A stretch of DNA of 5,463 nucleotides from an uncultured Collinsella sp. (GCA_900551655.1 URWM01000121.1:1-5463); one strand, 5' to 3'; counted from the first letter of the stretch, positions 1 through 4,951 are shown. Notes: generated from the letters alone by a model not told the origin. Translations and numbers: made by a program.

Positions 1-1
1 C

Positions 2-730
2 TCCGCCACGCAGGCAATCCTCGATAACGGTCGCGGCTATGCGCAGTTCTGCGATATGGCCGTGCTTGCCTTTGCCTCGTTTACCAATCCGGGCGGCGGT
101 TATATCCAGGGCTACCTGGGCCAGGAGGCGACGCTCTGCGCCGATTCGTACCTGTACAACGTGCTCGACAAGCAACGCAAGTGGTACGGCGAGAACCGTC
201 GCCGCAACATCAACTGCGAGCTTTACCGCAATCGTGCGCTGGTGGTGCCCGCCGTGCGCTTCGACCGCAACCACGTGCACGCATACGCCGACGTGATCGT
301 TGCCGCCGCACCCAACGTCAAGCGTGCCCGCCAGGAGTACCGCGTGAGCGACGACGCCCTGTTGGATGCCCTGCGCGATCGTATCCGCTTTGTCCTTGCC
401 ATCTGCGATGAGCTGGGTCGCGAGAAGCTCGTGCTGGGTGCTTGGGGCTGCGACAATAACGGCTTTGATGCCGAGGCCGTGGCCGAGCTCTTCCGTAAGG
501 AGCTTGCGTCGGGCGACTTTAAGGTCAAGCAGGTGTTCTTTGCCGTGCCCTCTACGCGCTGGGATGAGGACTTTGCCAAGTTTGAACACGTGTTGGCAAG
601 CTTTCCTGAGCGTAACGAGGAGTCCTATGCTCAGGTTGCCGCCCGCGCTGCGGCCGCCCGTGCCGCCGAGCAGGCTCAGGCCGCTGCCGAGGACGACGAG
701 GATGACGACGACTGGCGCAAATACCTGTAA
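2..730 (+). CDS. TIGR02452 / microbial PARG-like ADP-ribose glycohydrolase, 5'-truncated
   Basis: The reading frame is open from base 2 to the TAA at 728-730, giving 243 codons with the N-terminus outside the window (perhaps about 50 residues, judging from the family's usual length). The internal ATG at 56 has no Shine-Dalgarno and lies inside the conserved domain, so it is not the start. The family is recognised from FTNPGGGY (visible residues 27-34), followed by GQEATLC (40-46), LYRNRALVVPAVRF, and the macrodomain-like LGAWGCDNNGFD. Proteins of this family (DUF2263, related to poly(ADP-ribose) glycohydrolases) bind ADP-ribose and are thought to remove it from modified molecules in the cytoplasm. 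PARG enzymes carry GGG-X6-8-QEE, whose last Glu is catalytic; here the motif reads GGG-X7-QEA, so activity is in doubt. The C-terminus ends in an Ala-rich stretch and an acidic DDEDDDD run before WRKYL, probably a disordered tail. It is followed by a strong terminator. Family assignment is firm; enzymatic activity is not. Confidence 0.85.
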   Translation, partial: SATQAILDNGRGYAQFCDMAVLAFASFTNPGGGYIQGYLGQEATLCADSYLYNVLDKQRKWYGENRRRNINCELYRNRALVVPAVRFDRNHVHAYADVIVAAAPNVKRARQEYRVSDDALLDALRDRIRFVLAICDELGREKLVLGAWGCDNNGFDAEAVAELFRKELASGDFKVKQVFFAVPSTRWDEDFAKFEHVLASFPERNEESYAQVAARAAAARAAEQAQAAAEDDEDDDDWRKYL

Positions 731-755
731 ACGGTGCGCGTGATGCGACGTGCCG

Positions 756-786
756 AGCCGACGGGGGCTGCTCCCGTCGGCTTTTT
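756..786 (+). terminator. Rho-independent terminator after the PARG-like gene
   Basis: A perfect 10-bp stem, AGCCGACGGG (756-765) with CCCGTCGGCT (773-782), closes a 7-base loop and runs into TTTTT (782-786). It sits 25 bases past the stop codon of the PARG-like gene. The T-run ends only 19 bases before the ATG of the esterase gene. Confidence 0.9.
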
Positions 787-805
787 ATTGAGTGGGGAGC
801 TTACG

Positions 806-1465
806 ATGAAAAACGTTCTGTGCTTTGGTGACAGCAACACCTATGGCTATGATCCGGCTGGTATGCGCGATGGCACCGCGGTGCGCTATGCGCAGGATGT
901 GCGCTGGTGCGGCGTGGCGCAGCGTGACCTGGGCGAGGGCTGGCATGTGATTGAGGAGGGACTCAACGGCCGCACGACGGTGCGCGACGATATGTGCCAT
1001 CTGGACACCAACCTCAACGGCATTCGCGCGCTTCCGATGCTGCTCGAGGCCCATAAGCCGCTGGACGCCATTGTGATCATGCTGGGCACCAACGACTGCA
1101 AGACGGTCTTTGGCGTGACGGCCTCCGATATCGCCCGTGGTGCCATGGCGCTGATTCGCGCCGTCCGCGCGTTTCCCTGGACCGACGCCGCGCCTTGTCC
1201 GCGCATTCTGCTGATGGCTCCTATTAAGATCAAGCCGCAGATCGCCGATGTATATATGACCGACTTTGACGAGCATTCCGTCGAGGCCTCGGAGCATTTT
1301 GGCGAGTACTATGCGCACGTGGCCGAGCAGTTTGGCTGCGACTTTTTGAATGCCGCCGAGTTTGCCGAGCCGGGCGATATCGACTACCTGCATATGATGC
1401 CCGAGAGCCACGAGAGCTTGGGACATGCCGTGGCAGCCAAGCTCCAAGAGATGCTCGGTGAGTAG
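806..1465 (+). CDS. SGNH/GDSL-family esterase (MsAcT-like arylesterase/acyltransferase family)
   Basis: This 219-aa cytoplasmic hydrolase has no signal peptide. All SGNH blocks are visible: block I FGDSNTYG with nucleophile Ser10, block II Gly in EEGLNGRTT (about 52-55), block III LGTNDCK with Asn96 (94-97), and block V DIDYLH with catalytic Asp193 and His196. Spacing and local sequence resemble the Mycobacterium smegmatis acyltransferase/arylesterase MsAcT (Ser11, Asp192, His195 as remembered): DVRW, VIEEGL, RTT, LNG and the IIMLGTND-type strand all recur. Such enzymes hydrolyse short-chain esters; the natural substrate here is unknown. I chose the ATG at 806 because GGGGAG (794-799) sits 6 bases upstream. 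A GTG at 734 in the same frame would run translation through the terminator hairpin and add residues absent from the family. Transcription must come through the upstream terminator or from a promoter hidden in it. A 15-bp hairpin terminator follows 10 bases after the TAG. Confidence 0.9.
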   Translation: MKNVLCFGDSNTYGYDPAGMRDGTAVRYAQDVRWCGVAQRDLGEGWHVIEEGLNGRTTVRDDMCHLDTNLNGIRALPMLLEAHKPLDAIVIMLGTNDCKTVFGVTASDIARGAMALIRAVRAFPWTDAAPCPRILLMAPIKIKPQIADVYMTDFDEHSVEASEHFGEYYAHVAEQFGCDFLNAAEFAEPGDIDYLHMMPESHESLGHAVAAKLQEMLGE

Positions 1466-1474
1466 CGCGAATCC

Positions 1475-1514
1475 AAACCACCGCAAAGGTGTCTGTCGCC
1501 TTTGCGGTGGTTTT
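1475..1514 (+). terminator. Strong terminator after the esterase gene, possibly bidirectional
   Basis: A perfect 15-bp stem, AAACCACCGCAAAGG (1475-1489) with CCTTTGCGGTGGTTT (1499-1513), has a 9-base loop and ends in TTTT (1511-1514). On the minus strand the same hairpin is followed by only three T residues, so it may weakly stop integrase transcripts as well. It marks the last clear host feature before the mobile element. Confidence 0.88.
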
Positions 1515-1583
1515 GAGGTGCGAATCTTAATACTGCCACAACTAACTGCGTGCCATCTACCTGCGCTTTTGCGGGGGAATATC
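1515..1583. other. Host/element junction, candidate attachment-site region
   Basis: These 69 bases lie between the host terminator and the integrase stop codon, contain no ORF, and are AT-richer than the genes on either side. An attachment core is expected next to the integrase gene of such elements, so this is the most likely place for attL. No direct-repeat partner can be found because the other end of the element is missing. No tRNA gene is present, so integration, if here, is just downstream of the esterase gene. The core itself cannot be delimited. Confidence 0.4.
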
Positions 1584-2711
1584 CTAACTTATCCCAAGCG
1601 CGTCGAAGGCGGCGCGGACGACCTGCTCGGCGGTGGGGCGGATGTAGTGCCTGCCCGACACGCCGGGGAGGGCGTGGCCCATGAGCATCTCTATGAGGTC
1701 CCACGGCAGGCGAAGCTCGACCTCCGCTATCGTACGCCACGAGTTGCGCAGGTTCGACCACGGGATGTGCTCGATGCCGCGGGCGGCGCAGAGTTTCCGC
1801 CAGCGGTCGTTGCAAATGCTGCGGTTCATGGGCAGCCCGTCGCCCCGGTCGCTCAGCCACTCGCGGCCCTCGGCGGCGCGGGCGGCCGCTATCTCGACGA
1901 GGCGGTCGGCGGCTTGCGGCAGGATCACGACGGTGCGGGCGGACTTGGCGGTCTTGAGGGCGCCCACCGGCTCGGTGCCGGACTGCTGCATCTGGCGGCA
2001 GATGTCGGCGGAGGCGAGGACGGTGCCGCTACGCTCCCAGCGCAGTACCTCCTCGGTGCGCACGCCCAGCGACTCGCCCGAGCGGCAGGAGCCGAAGCAC
2101 GCGAGGATGAACGCGGGCTCCAGGGGGTTGCCGCGCAGCTCGTCGAGGACGCCCAGGGCCTCGTCGAGGGTGTAGACGCGCTTTGAGCGCTCGCGGGTCT
2201 TGCGGGTGGGCATGGTGTACCTGACACTGGCGGCGAATGGGTCGAGCGGCAGGCGGATGAAGGTCGAGACACAGGCGTAGACCTTGCGCAGGGTGAGCAG
2301 GGCGGTGTCGGCTGTGGCGGCGGGCAATGTCAGCAGCCAGTCCTGCAGCTCGACGGCGCGGAGCTGGTCGACGGGCATTGCGCCCCAGCGGGGTCCGACG
2401 TAGTTCTTCCACGACCGCAGCACGAGGTCGCGGGTGTTGTGGGCGAGCGTCCCCGCCTCGACCTGTGCGGCCATCTTGGGGACGAGCCACGTCTCGTAGG
2501 CCTTGGCTATGGTGGGCACAGGCGCGTCGTCGGCGTGCTCGACGTGGATGCGGTCAAGCTCTGCACACGCCTCGCGGTAGGTGCCGTACACGGTCTTGGT
2601 CTTGCGCCTGCGGCCCTGCGGCGTGTTCTGCATCCAGCGCAGGACGTACTTCTTGCCGCGCCTCATCTCGGTCACGGAGCCCCAGACGCGGCGGCGCTGC
2701 TTCTTTGTCAT
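1584..2711 (-). CDS. int: Tyrosine recombinase (phage-type integrase)
   Basis: This 375-aa protein has the length and layout of a phage/ICE integrase. A basic N-terminus (MTKKQRRR onward, Arg/Lys-rich to about residue 40) fits an arm-type DNA-binding domain. A SAM-like core-binding domain covers roughly 65-165 (AKAYETWL, RSWKNYVGPRWG, VELQDWL). The catalytic domain runs from about 175 to the end. Catalytic residues are Arg210 (SCRSGESLGV), Lys253 in the beta-hairpin (GALKTAKSART), Arg322 (WSNLRNSW), His346 (MGHALPG) and nucleophile Tyr356 (RHYIRPT). The His usual in the HxxR motif is Ser319 here, a tolerated position in some family members. It should cut and rejoin attP and attB for integration and, with an excisionase not seen here, excise the element. 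The ATG at 2711 has only a weak Shine-Dalgarno (GGA, 9 bases upstream) and an in-frame TAA lies shortly upstream. No convincing promoter is visible, so transcription may come by read-through from the repressor operon. Confidence 0.93.
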   Translation of the reverse strand: MTKKQRRRVWGSVTEMRRGKKYVLRWMQNTPQGRRRKTKTVYGTYREACAELDRIHVEHADDAPVPTIAKAYETWLVPKMAAQVEAGTLAHNTRDLVLRSWKNYVGPRWGAMPVDQLRAVELQDWLLTLPAATADTALLTLRKVYACVSTFIRLPLDPFAASVRYTMPTRKTRERSKRVYTLDEALGVLDELRGNPLEPAFILACFGSCRSGESLGVRTEEVLRWERSGTVLASADICRQMQQSGTEPVGALKTAKSARTVVILPQAADRLVEIAAARAAEGREWLSDRGDGLPMNRSICNDRWRKLCAARGIEHIPWSNLRNSWRTIAEVELRLPWDLIEMLMGHALPGVSGRHYIRPTAEQVVRAAFDALGIS

Positions 2712-2810
2712 ATAATCAGATCCGTTCAGATCGCGGGCTTATTCTCCGTTTCGCCCGGTTCTGACCCCGGCCCCGTCTCACGTTCCAAAGTGCAGGGGCC
2801 GTCTCCTTAG

Positions 2811-2851
2811 TCTCGGGACCTCGGCATCAGCCTACGGTCCCGAGATTTTTT
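2811..2851 (+). terminator. Rho-independent terminator facing rightward
   Basis: A perfect 10-bp stem, TCTCGGGACC (2811-2820) with GGTCCCGAGA (2836-2845), has a 15-base loop and is followed by six T residues (2846-2851). It stops plus-strand transcription, although every neighbouring gene is on the minus strand. It could end rightward transcripts that cross the joined attachment site in the excised circle, protect the leftward operon from antisense transcription entering from outside, or end an unrecognised small RNA. Confidence 0.65.
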
Positions 2852-2859
2852 GCTTTCAT
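2827..2859 (-). CDS. Possible 10-aa leader peptide upstream of integrase
   Basis: On the minus strand GGAGGTG (2872-2866) sits 6 bases before ATG (2859-2857), one of the best ribosome-binding sites in the window. The ORF reads MKAKNLGTVG and stops at TGA (2829-2827). Codons 5-8 form one arm of the 10-bp hairpin at 2811-2845, and the stop lies in its loop, so a translating ribosome would open that hairpin. This resembles a leader-peptide arrangement, but no hidden ribosome-binding site or second alternative stem is obvious. It may also be the remnant of a lost small gene. The ribosome-binding site is clear; the function is inference. Confidence 0.35.
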   Translation of the reverse strand: MKAKNLGTVG

Positions 2860-2894
2860 TGGCATCACCTCCCTAGATGTAGACGCATGGAATC

Positions 2895-2936
2895 CCGCCC
2901 CTTGCGGTCGATTTGAGCCTGAACGGGGCGGCTTTT
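2895..2936 (+). terminator. Weak hairpin with T-run, rightward
   Basis: CCGCCCC (2895-2901) pairs with GGGGCGG (2925-2931) over a 23-base loop, followed by C and TTTT (2933-2936) and another TTTT a few bases on. The long loop makes it a weaker terminator than the one at 2811-2851, but it points the same way. On the minus strand there is no T-run, so it would not end the repressor operon. Confidence 0.35.
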
Positions 2937-2949
2937 CCGTTTTCGGAGG

Positions 2950-3552
2950 CTATGCCGGCCCCTCGCCCGTGACGGCGAGTTCGCCGCCGACGGTCCTGAT
3001 CTTGTATGAGTAGCGCTCGCCGGCCGTCCATATGTGGACGTCTGCCGTGTAGGGTCGCGCGTCCGCCGTGTAGCCCATATGGACTATCACGCTGTCGCCG
3101 TTCGGGCGGTCCCATACCGCCGAGGCGCTGGCCACACACTTCGGGAGCTTGCCGGTCTTCGTGAGCGGCCTCCAGTCGATGAGCGGCTCGCACGGCTTCG
3201 CGGCATCCCCGATGCGGGCGCGGCACAGGCCGTCGGCTATGTCGCGGGCGTCCGCCAGCACGCGGGCCGCGTCGATGGCCTCGACGTTGGCACCGGCGTC
3301 CGCGAGCGCCCTGCGCGTCTCTACCTGCTCGCGCATATATGCGGCCTCCTGCTCGTCGTGCGCCCGGCGCCGCCTCTCCATCTCGGCGTTGCTGACCTCG
3401 CGGCCGTTCTCGTATATCCCCGAGCCGCCGCTCCACCCGTTCTCCCAGCCCTCGATGAAGGCGTCGCGGAACTCCTTCTTCATGTCCTTGCCGTCGAACT
3501 CCTCGTGCCACGCCGTCACGAAGGCGTCGCGGGCCTCTTTGAAGAACCCCAT
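2950..3552 (-). CDS. Hypothetical 200-aa protein cotranscribed with the repressor
   Basis: I do not recognise the family. The N-terminus carries a short internal repeat with a 21-residue period: KEARDAFVTAWHE (5-17) and KEFRDAFIEGWEN (26-38), matching at K-E-x-R-D-A-F-x-x-x-W. A Gly-rich linker (about 39-50) leads to a highly charged helical stretch, probably coiled coil (about 55-110, with ERRRRAHDEQEAAYMREQ). The C-terminal third (about 145-200) alternates in a beta pattern with WDRPNGDSVIVHMGY and VHIWTAGERYSYKIRT. No signal peptide or membrane segment is seen, so it is probably cytoplasmic. The ATG at 3552 is supported by GAGAGG 7 bases upstream, which is formed by the last two codons of the repressor gene. 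The stop-to-start gap is only 4 bases, so the two are translated from one message. Being expressed with the repressor in the integrated state suggests a lysogeny-time role such as immunity or exclusion, but this is position-based inference only. Confidence 0.75.
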   Translation of the reverse strand: MGFFKEARDAFVTAWHEEFDGKDMKKEFRDAFIEGWENGWSGGSGIYENGREVSNAEMERRRRAHDEQEAAYMREQVETRRALADAGANVEAIDAARVLADARDIADGLCRARIGDAAKPCEPLIDWRPLTKTGKLPKCVASASAVWDRPNGDSVIVHMGYTADARPYTADVHIWTAGERYSYKIRTVGGELAVTGEGPA

Positions 3553-3556
3553 ACCG

Positions 3557-4177
3557 TTACCTCTCGTCCCGCTCGCCCATGTACCAGACGACGCGGCCCT
3601 TGCAGACCACGGGCTCGTCGCCCGGCCCGGCGAGGATGTCGTCGTACTCGCCGCTGTGGCTGTCCGCCGTGAGCATCACGGTCGAGCGGCCCCGGGTGTA
3701 GTTGCGCACCACGGCGCCGTAGTCGGCCGTCTCGGCGAGTACCGGCTGGCCGTTGACCGGCTCCATGTCGGGGTCGACCAGCAGCAGCGCGTCGTGGGGG
3801 AAGCGGTTGTCCATGCAGCCGCCCTGCGCGTGGACCATGAACCCGCGCGGGTGCGCGTCGGCGATGGAGGCGGGGACCTCGACCTCGTCGGCGAGGTTCC
3901 CCTCGTCGCACGGCTCGCCCATGTGGGCGAAGCCCAGCAGGGGGACCATGCGCGAGGTGCCGCTGATCGCGGTCTCGGTGGCGTCCTCTCCCATGAGGTC
4001 GGCTACCGTGGTGTCGAAGAGGTCGGCGAGTTGCTCAAGGTTCGCTTTCCTCGGCATCGACTTCTCGGATTCCCACTGGCCGATGGCAACTCGCGATACA
4101 TCGAGTTTGTCGGCTATTTCCTGCTGGGTCAGTCCAGCTCTACTTCTGAGCCGGCGAAGGTTTTTACCGATTTCCAT
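3557..4177 (-). CDS. CI-like repressor, XRE HTH plus S24 (LexA-like) domain with altered catalytic residues
   Basis: This 206-aa protein has an N-terminal XRE helix-turn-helix (about 4-62; recognition region TQQEIADKLDVSRVAIGQWE at 17-36) and a C-terminal S24/LexA-like domain (about 76-205), which normally gives dimerisation and RecA-stimulated self-cleavage. Aligned by eye to LexA, the cleavage site AAGEP reads HMGEP (85-89), the nucleophile motif GxSM reads GGCM with Cys121 in place of Ser, and the Lys of VKRL reads VRNY with Arg158. Three functional positions are therefore changed while the fold signatures (VPLLG, FMVHAQGG, LLVDP, NGQPVLAE, GRVVW) remain. It is best read as a repressor that still dimerises but may not autocleave. 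The ATG at 4177 follows AAGGAGAGG with 3 bases between. It heads a leftward operon and lies divergent from the Cro-like gene, across two tandem operators, one of which covers its own -35 region, implying autoregulation. Confidence 0.9.
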   Translation of the reverse strand: MEIGKNLRRLRSRAGLTQQEIADKLDVSRVAIGQWESEKSMPRKANLEQLADLFDTTVADLMGEDATETAISGTSRMVPLLGFAHMGEPCDEGNLADEVEVPASIADAHPRGFMVHAQGGCMDNRFPHDALLLVDPDMEPVNGQPVLAETADYGAVVRNYTRGRSTVMLTADSHSGEYDDILAGPGDEPVVCKGRVVWYMGERDER

Positions 4178-4194
4178 GGGCCTCTCCTTGCCTA

Positions 4195-4223
4195 TGTATA
4201 ACTTTACTTATCATTTTAGAAAA
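4195..4223 (-). promoter_or_regulatory. Candidate repressor promoter (leftward)
   Basis: On the minus strand TATACA (4200-4195) forms a good -10 box, with TTTTCT (4223-4218) as a poor -35 at 17 bases. The -35 falls inside the left operator, so repressor binding there would affect its own transcription. The -10 lies 17 bases upstream of the repressor ATG, giving a very short leader. The -10 is more convincing than the -35. Confidence 0.5.
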
Positions 4224-4246
4224 GAAAACTTTTCATTCTAGAAAAG
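4207..4246. promoter_or_regulatory. Two tandem 18-bp dyad operators
   Basis: CTTATCATTTTAGAAAAG (4207-4224) and CTTTTCATTCTAGAAAAG (4229-4246) match at 16 of 18 positions and start 22 bp apart, about two helical turns, so dimers would sit on one face of the DNA. Each is an inverted repeat of CTTTTC/GAAAAG around ATTYTA; the right site is perfect in its six-base arms and the left has one mismatch. This is what an HTH dimer such as the neighbouring repressor or the Cro-like protein would bind. A degenerate third site (8 of 18, 4251-4268) lies in phase over the rightward -35. Binding is inferred. Confidence 0.75.
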
Positions 4247-4252
4247 TTTTTG

Positions 4253-4281
4253 TTTACACGATGCAAAGAAAGACTTACTAT
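4253..4281 (+). promoter_or_regulatory. Candidate early promoter for the Cro-like operon (rightward)
   Basis: TTTACA (4253-4258) and TACTAT (4276-4281) are separated by exactly 17 bases, a good sigma-70-type promoter. The right operator ends 6 bases before the -35, so bound repressor would compete with or hinder RNA polymerase. Transcription would start near 4288, leaving a leader of about 20 bases with the ribosome-binding site of the Cro-like gene. Confidence 0.65.
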
Positions 4282-4307
4282 TAGTTCAGCAAGAGAGAGG
4301 AGGCCAC

Positions 4308-4505
4308 TTGAATACCCTGCGAGATGTTCGCGAGAGCAAAGGGGTTAAGAAAGTCGCAGTTCAGCGGATGTTGGGAGTTAGCCAACCGACCTATGACCGC
4401 TACGAGCTATATCCCGGAGAGATGCGAGCCAAGGACCTCGAAAGGGTCCTGACATTCCTCGGCATCACTCGCGACGATATTTTTTTGGCAACAGAGGAAA
4501 GTTAA
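4308..4505 (+). CDS. Cro-like small XRE-family HTH regulator
   Basis: This 65-aa protein is essentially a single helix-turn-helix domain: VKKVAVQRMLGVSQPTYDRYE (about 13-33) contains the two HTH helices, followed by Glu/Leu-rich helices (KDLERVLTFLGI). It is too short for any effector domain. Its position, divergent from the CI-like repressor and first in the rightward operon, fits a Cro-type antagonist that would bind the shared operators, or an activator of the early genes. The start is TTG at 4308: GAGAGGAGG (4295-4303) lies 4 bases upstream, and the first in-frame ATG (codon 21) would cut into the HTH. Its codons are visibly more AT-rich in third position than the genes on either side, as often seen for phage regulators. 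The family is clear; the antagonist role is inferred from layout. Confidence 0.85.
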   Translation: MNTLRDVRESKGVKKVAVQRMLGVSQPTYDRYELYPGEMRAKDLERVLTFLGITRDDIFLATEES

Positions 4506-4534
4506 AGTTTGCATCTAACGAAACGGAGAGAACC

Positions 4535-4645
4535 ATGAACGAGAACTACATCGACATCGAGCTGGGCGGCTGGAACATTCCCGAGGCCATCACGGTCGAG
4601 GCCGAGCCCGCCGAGGCCCGCGACTTTTCCGACTTCGAGCTGTAG
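4535..4645 (+). CDS. Small acidic 36-aa protein, unknown function
   Basis: The ORF begins at ATG 4535 with GGAGAG (4525-4530) 4 bases upstream and ends at TAG 4643-4645. The product begins MNENYIDIELGGWNIPEA and ends ARDFSDFEL. It has about ten Asp/Glu residues and a single Arg, so it is very acidic. It has no Cys pair, signal or membrane span. It lies 29 bases after the Cro-like gene, and the ribosome-binding site of the next gene overlaps its stop, so it is part of the rightward operon. Codon use (GC-ending) matches the following genes. Function is unknown; small acidic phage proteins sometimes act as DNA mimics or inhibitors of a partner, but nothing here proves that. Confidence 0.65.
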   Translation: MNENYIDIELGGWNIPEAITVEAEPAEARDFSDFEL

Positions 4646-4656
4646 GGGAGGGCGAC

Positions 4657-4941
4657 ATGAACATCGGGAAGAAACTCCGCTACTACCGCGTCACCTTCGA
4701 GCCGAACGAGGACCTCGACGGCGCCATGTGCGAGACGGATGAGTCGGTGAAGGGCCGCATCTGCCGCCTGTTCGGCTTCACGAGCGAGCACTTGAGCATG
4801 CAGGTGGGCTTTCTGGAAAGCGCCAAGATTGCGGGCACGCGCTACTTCGCGTACACCTCCGTGCATTTCACCGCCAACGGCATCGGCTGGTCGACGGACT
4901 TCACCGAGCTGGTCCGCGACACGGCAATCGACGAGCGCTAG
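4657..4941 (+). CDS. Hypothetical 94-aa protein, first of a tandem paralogous pair
   Basis: I do not recognise the family. The product has a basic start (MNIGKKLRYYR), then ETDESVKGRICRLFGF (about 26-41), a middle region with GTRYFAYTSVHFT, and an acidic end. It has no membrane span and is probably a small mixed alpha/beta cytoplasmic protein. The ATG follows GGGGAGGG (4645-4652), which includes the last base of the previous stop codon, with 4 bases between. It resembles the next gene's product in the motif ETD[ED]SVxxRIxx[LM]F and in GTxYxxxxxVxF, and the gene junctions are nearly identical, pointing to an old tandem duplication. It lies in the early operon, so it would be expressed when the repressor is lifted. 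Confidence 0.75.
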   Translation: MNIGKKLRYYRVTFEPNEDLDGAMCETDESVKGRICRLFGFTSEHLSMQVGFLESAKIAGTRYFAYTSVHFTANGIGWSTDFTELVRDTAIDER

Positions 4942-4951
4942 GGGAGACGAC

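Larger units (their letters stand above)
2712..2949 (-). promoter_or_regulatory. Structured 238-bp integrase leader / intergenic region
   Basis: This is the longest stretch inside the element without a long gene. It holds three inverted repeats: CGGCCCC/GGGGCCG (2768-2774 with 2795-2801), TCTCGGGACC/GGTCCCGAGA (2811-2820 with 2836-2845) and CCGCCCC/GGGGCGG (2895-2901 with 2925-2931). On the minus strand it forms the leader of the integrase mRNA and includes a strong Shine-Dalgarno with a 10-codon ORF. On the plus strand two of the hairpins are followed by T-rich runs and look like terminators. A TATAAT at 2711-2716 (+) has no matching -35 box, so a small plus-strand RNA ending at 2851 is possible but poorly supported. 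Confidence 0.4.

Noticed and set aside
734..805. GTG start for the esterase, extending it by 24 residues
   Set aside because: It would translate through the terminator hairpin and has no family counterpart; the ATG at 806 has a good Shine-Dalgarno.
785..1486. Minus-strand open frame across the esterase gene
   Set aside because: It is antisense to a gene with complete SGNH catalytic motifs and has no motif of its own.
2780..2808. Second tiny minus-strand ORF after AAGGAGA in the integrase leader
   Set aside because: Only a CTG codon lies at proper spacing and it would give five residues; TTG is too far away.
2711..2851. Plus-strand small RNA from the TATAAT at 2711 to the terminator at 2851
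   Set aside because: There is no -35 box at suitable spacing and the TATAAT overlaps the integrase start; kept only as a possibility.
2873..3511. Long open frame opposite-phase to the 200-aa protein
   Set aside because: It is an Arg/Gly-rich shadow frame typical of GC-rich DNA, without a ribosome-binding site; the 2950-3552 frame has better composition, a Shine-Dalgarno and operon spacing.
3149..4201. 350-codon plus-strand open frame across the repressor region
   Set aside because: It is antisense to the well-supported repressor and the 200-aa gene, of low complexity, and has no recognisable domain.
4829..4951. Upstream extension of the 95-aa gene
   Set aside because: It would overlap the 94-aa gene by over 110 bases, has an Arg/Ser/Pro-rich shadow composition and lacks a ribosome-binding site; the ATG at 4952 has GGGGAG at the right spacing.
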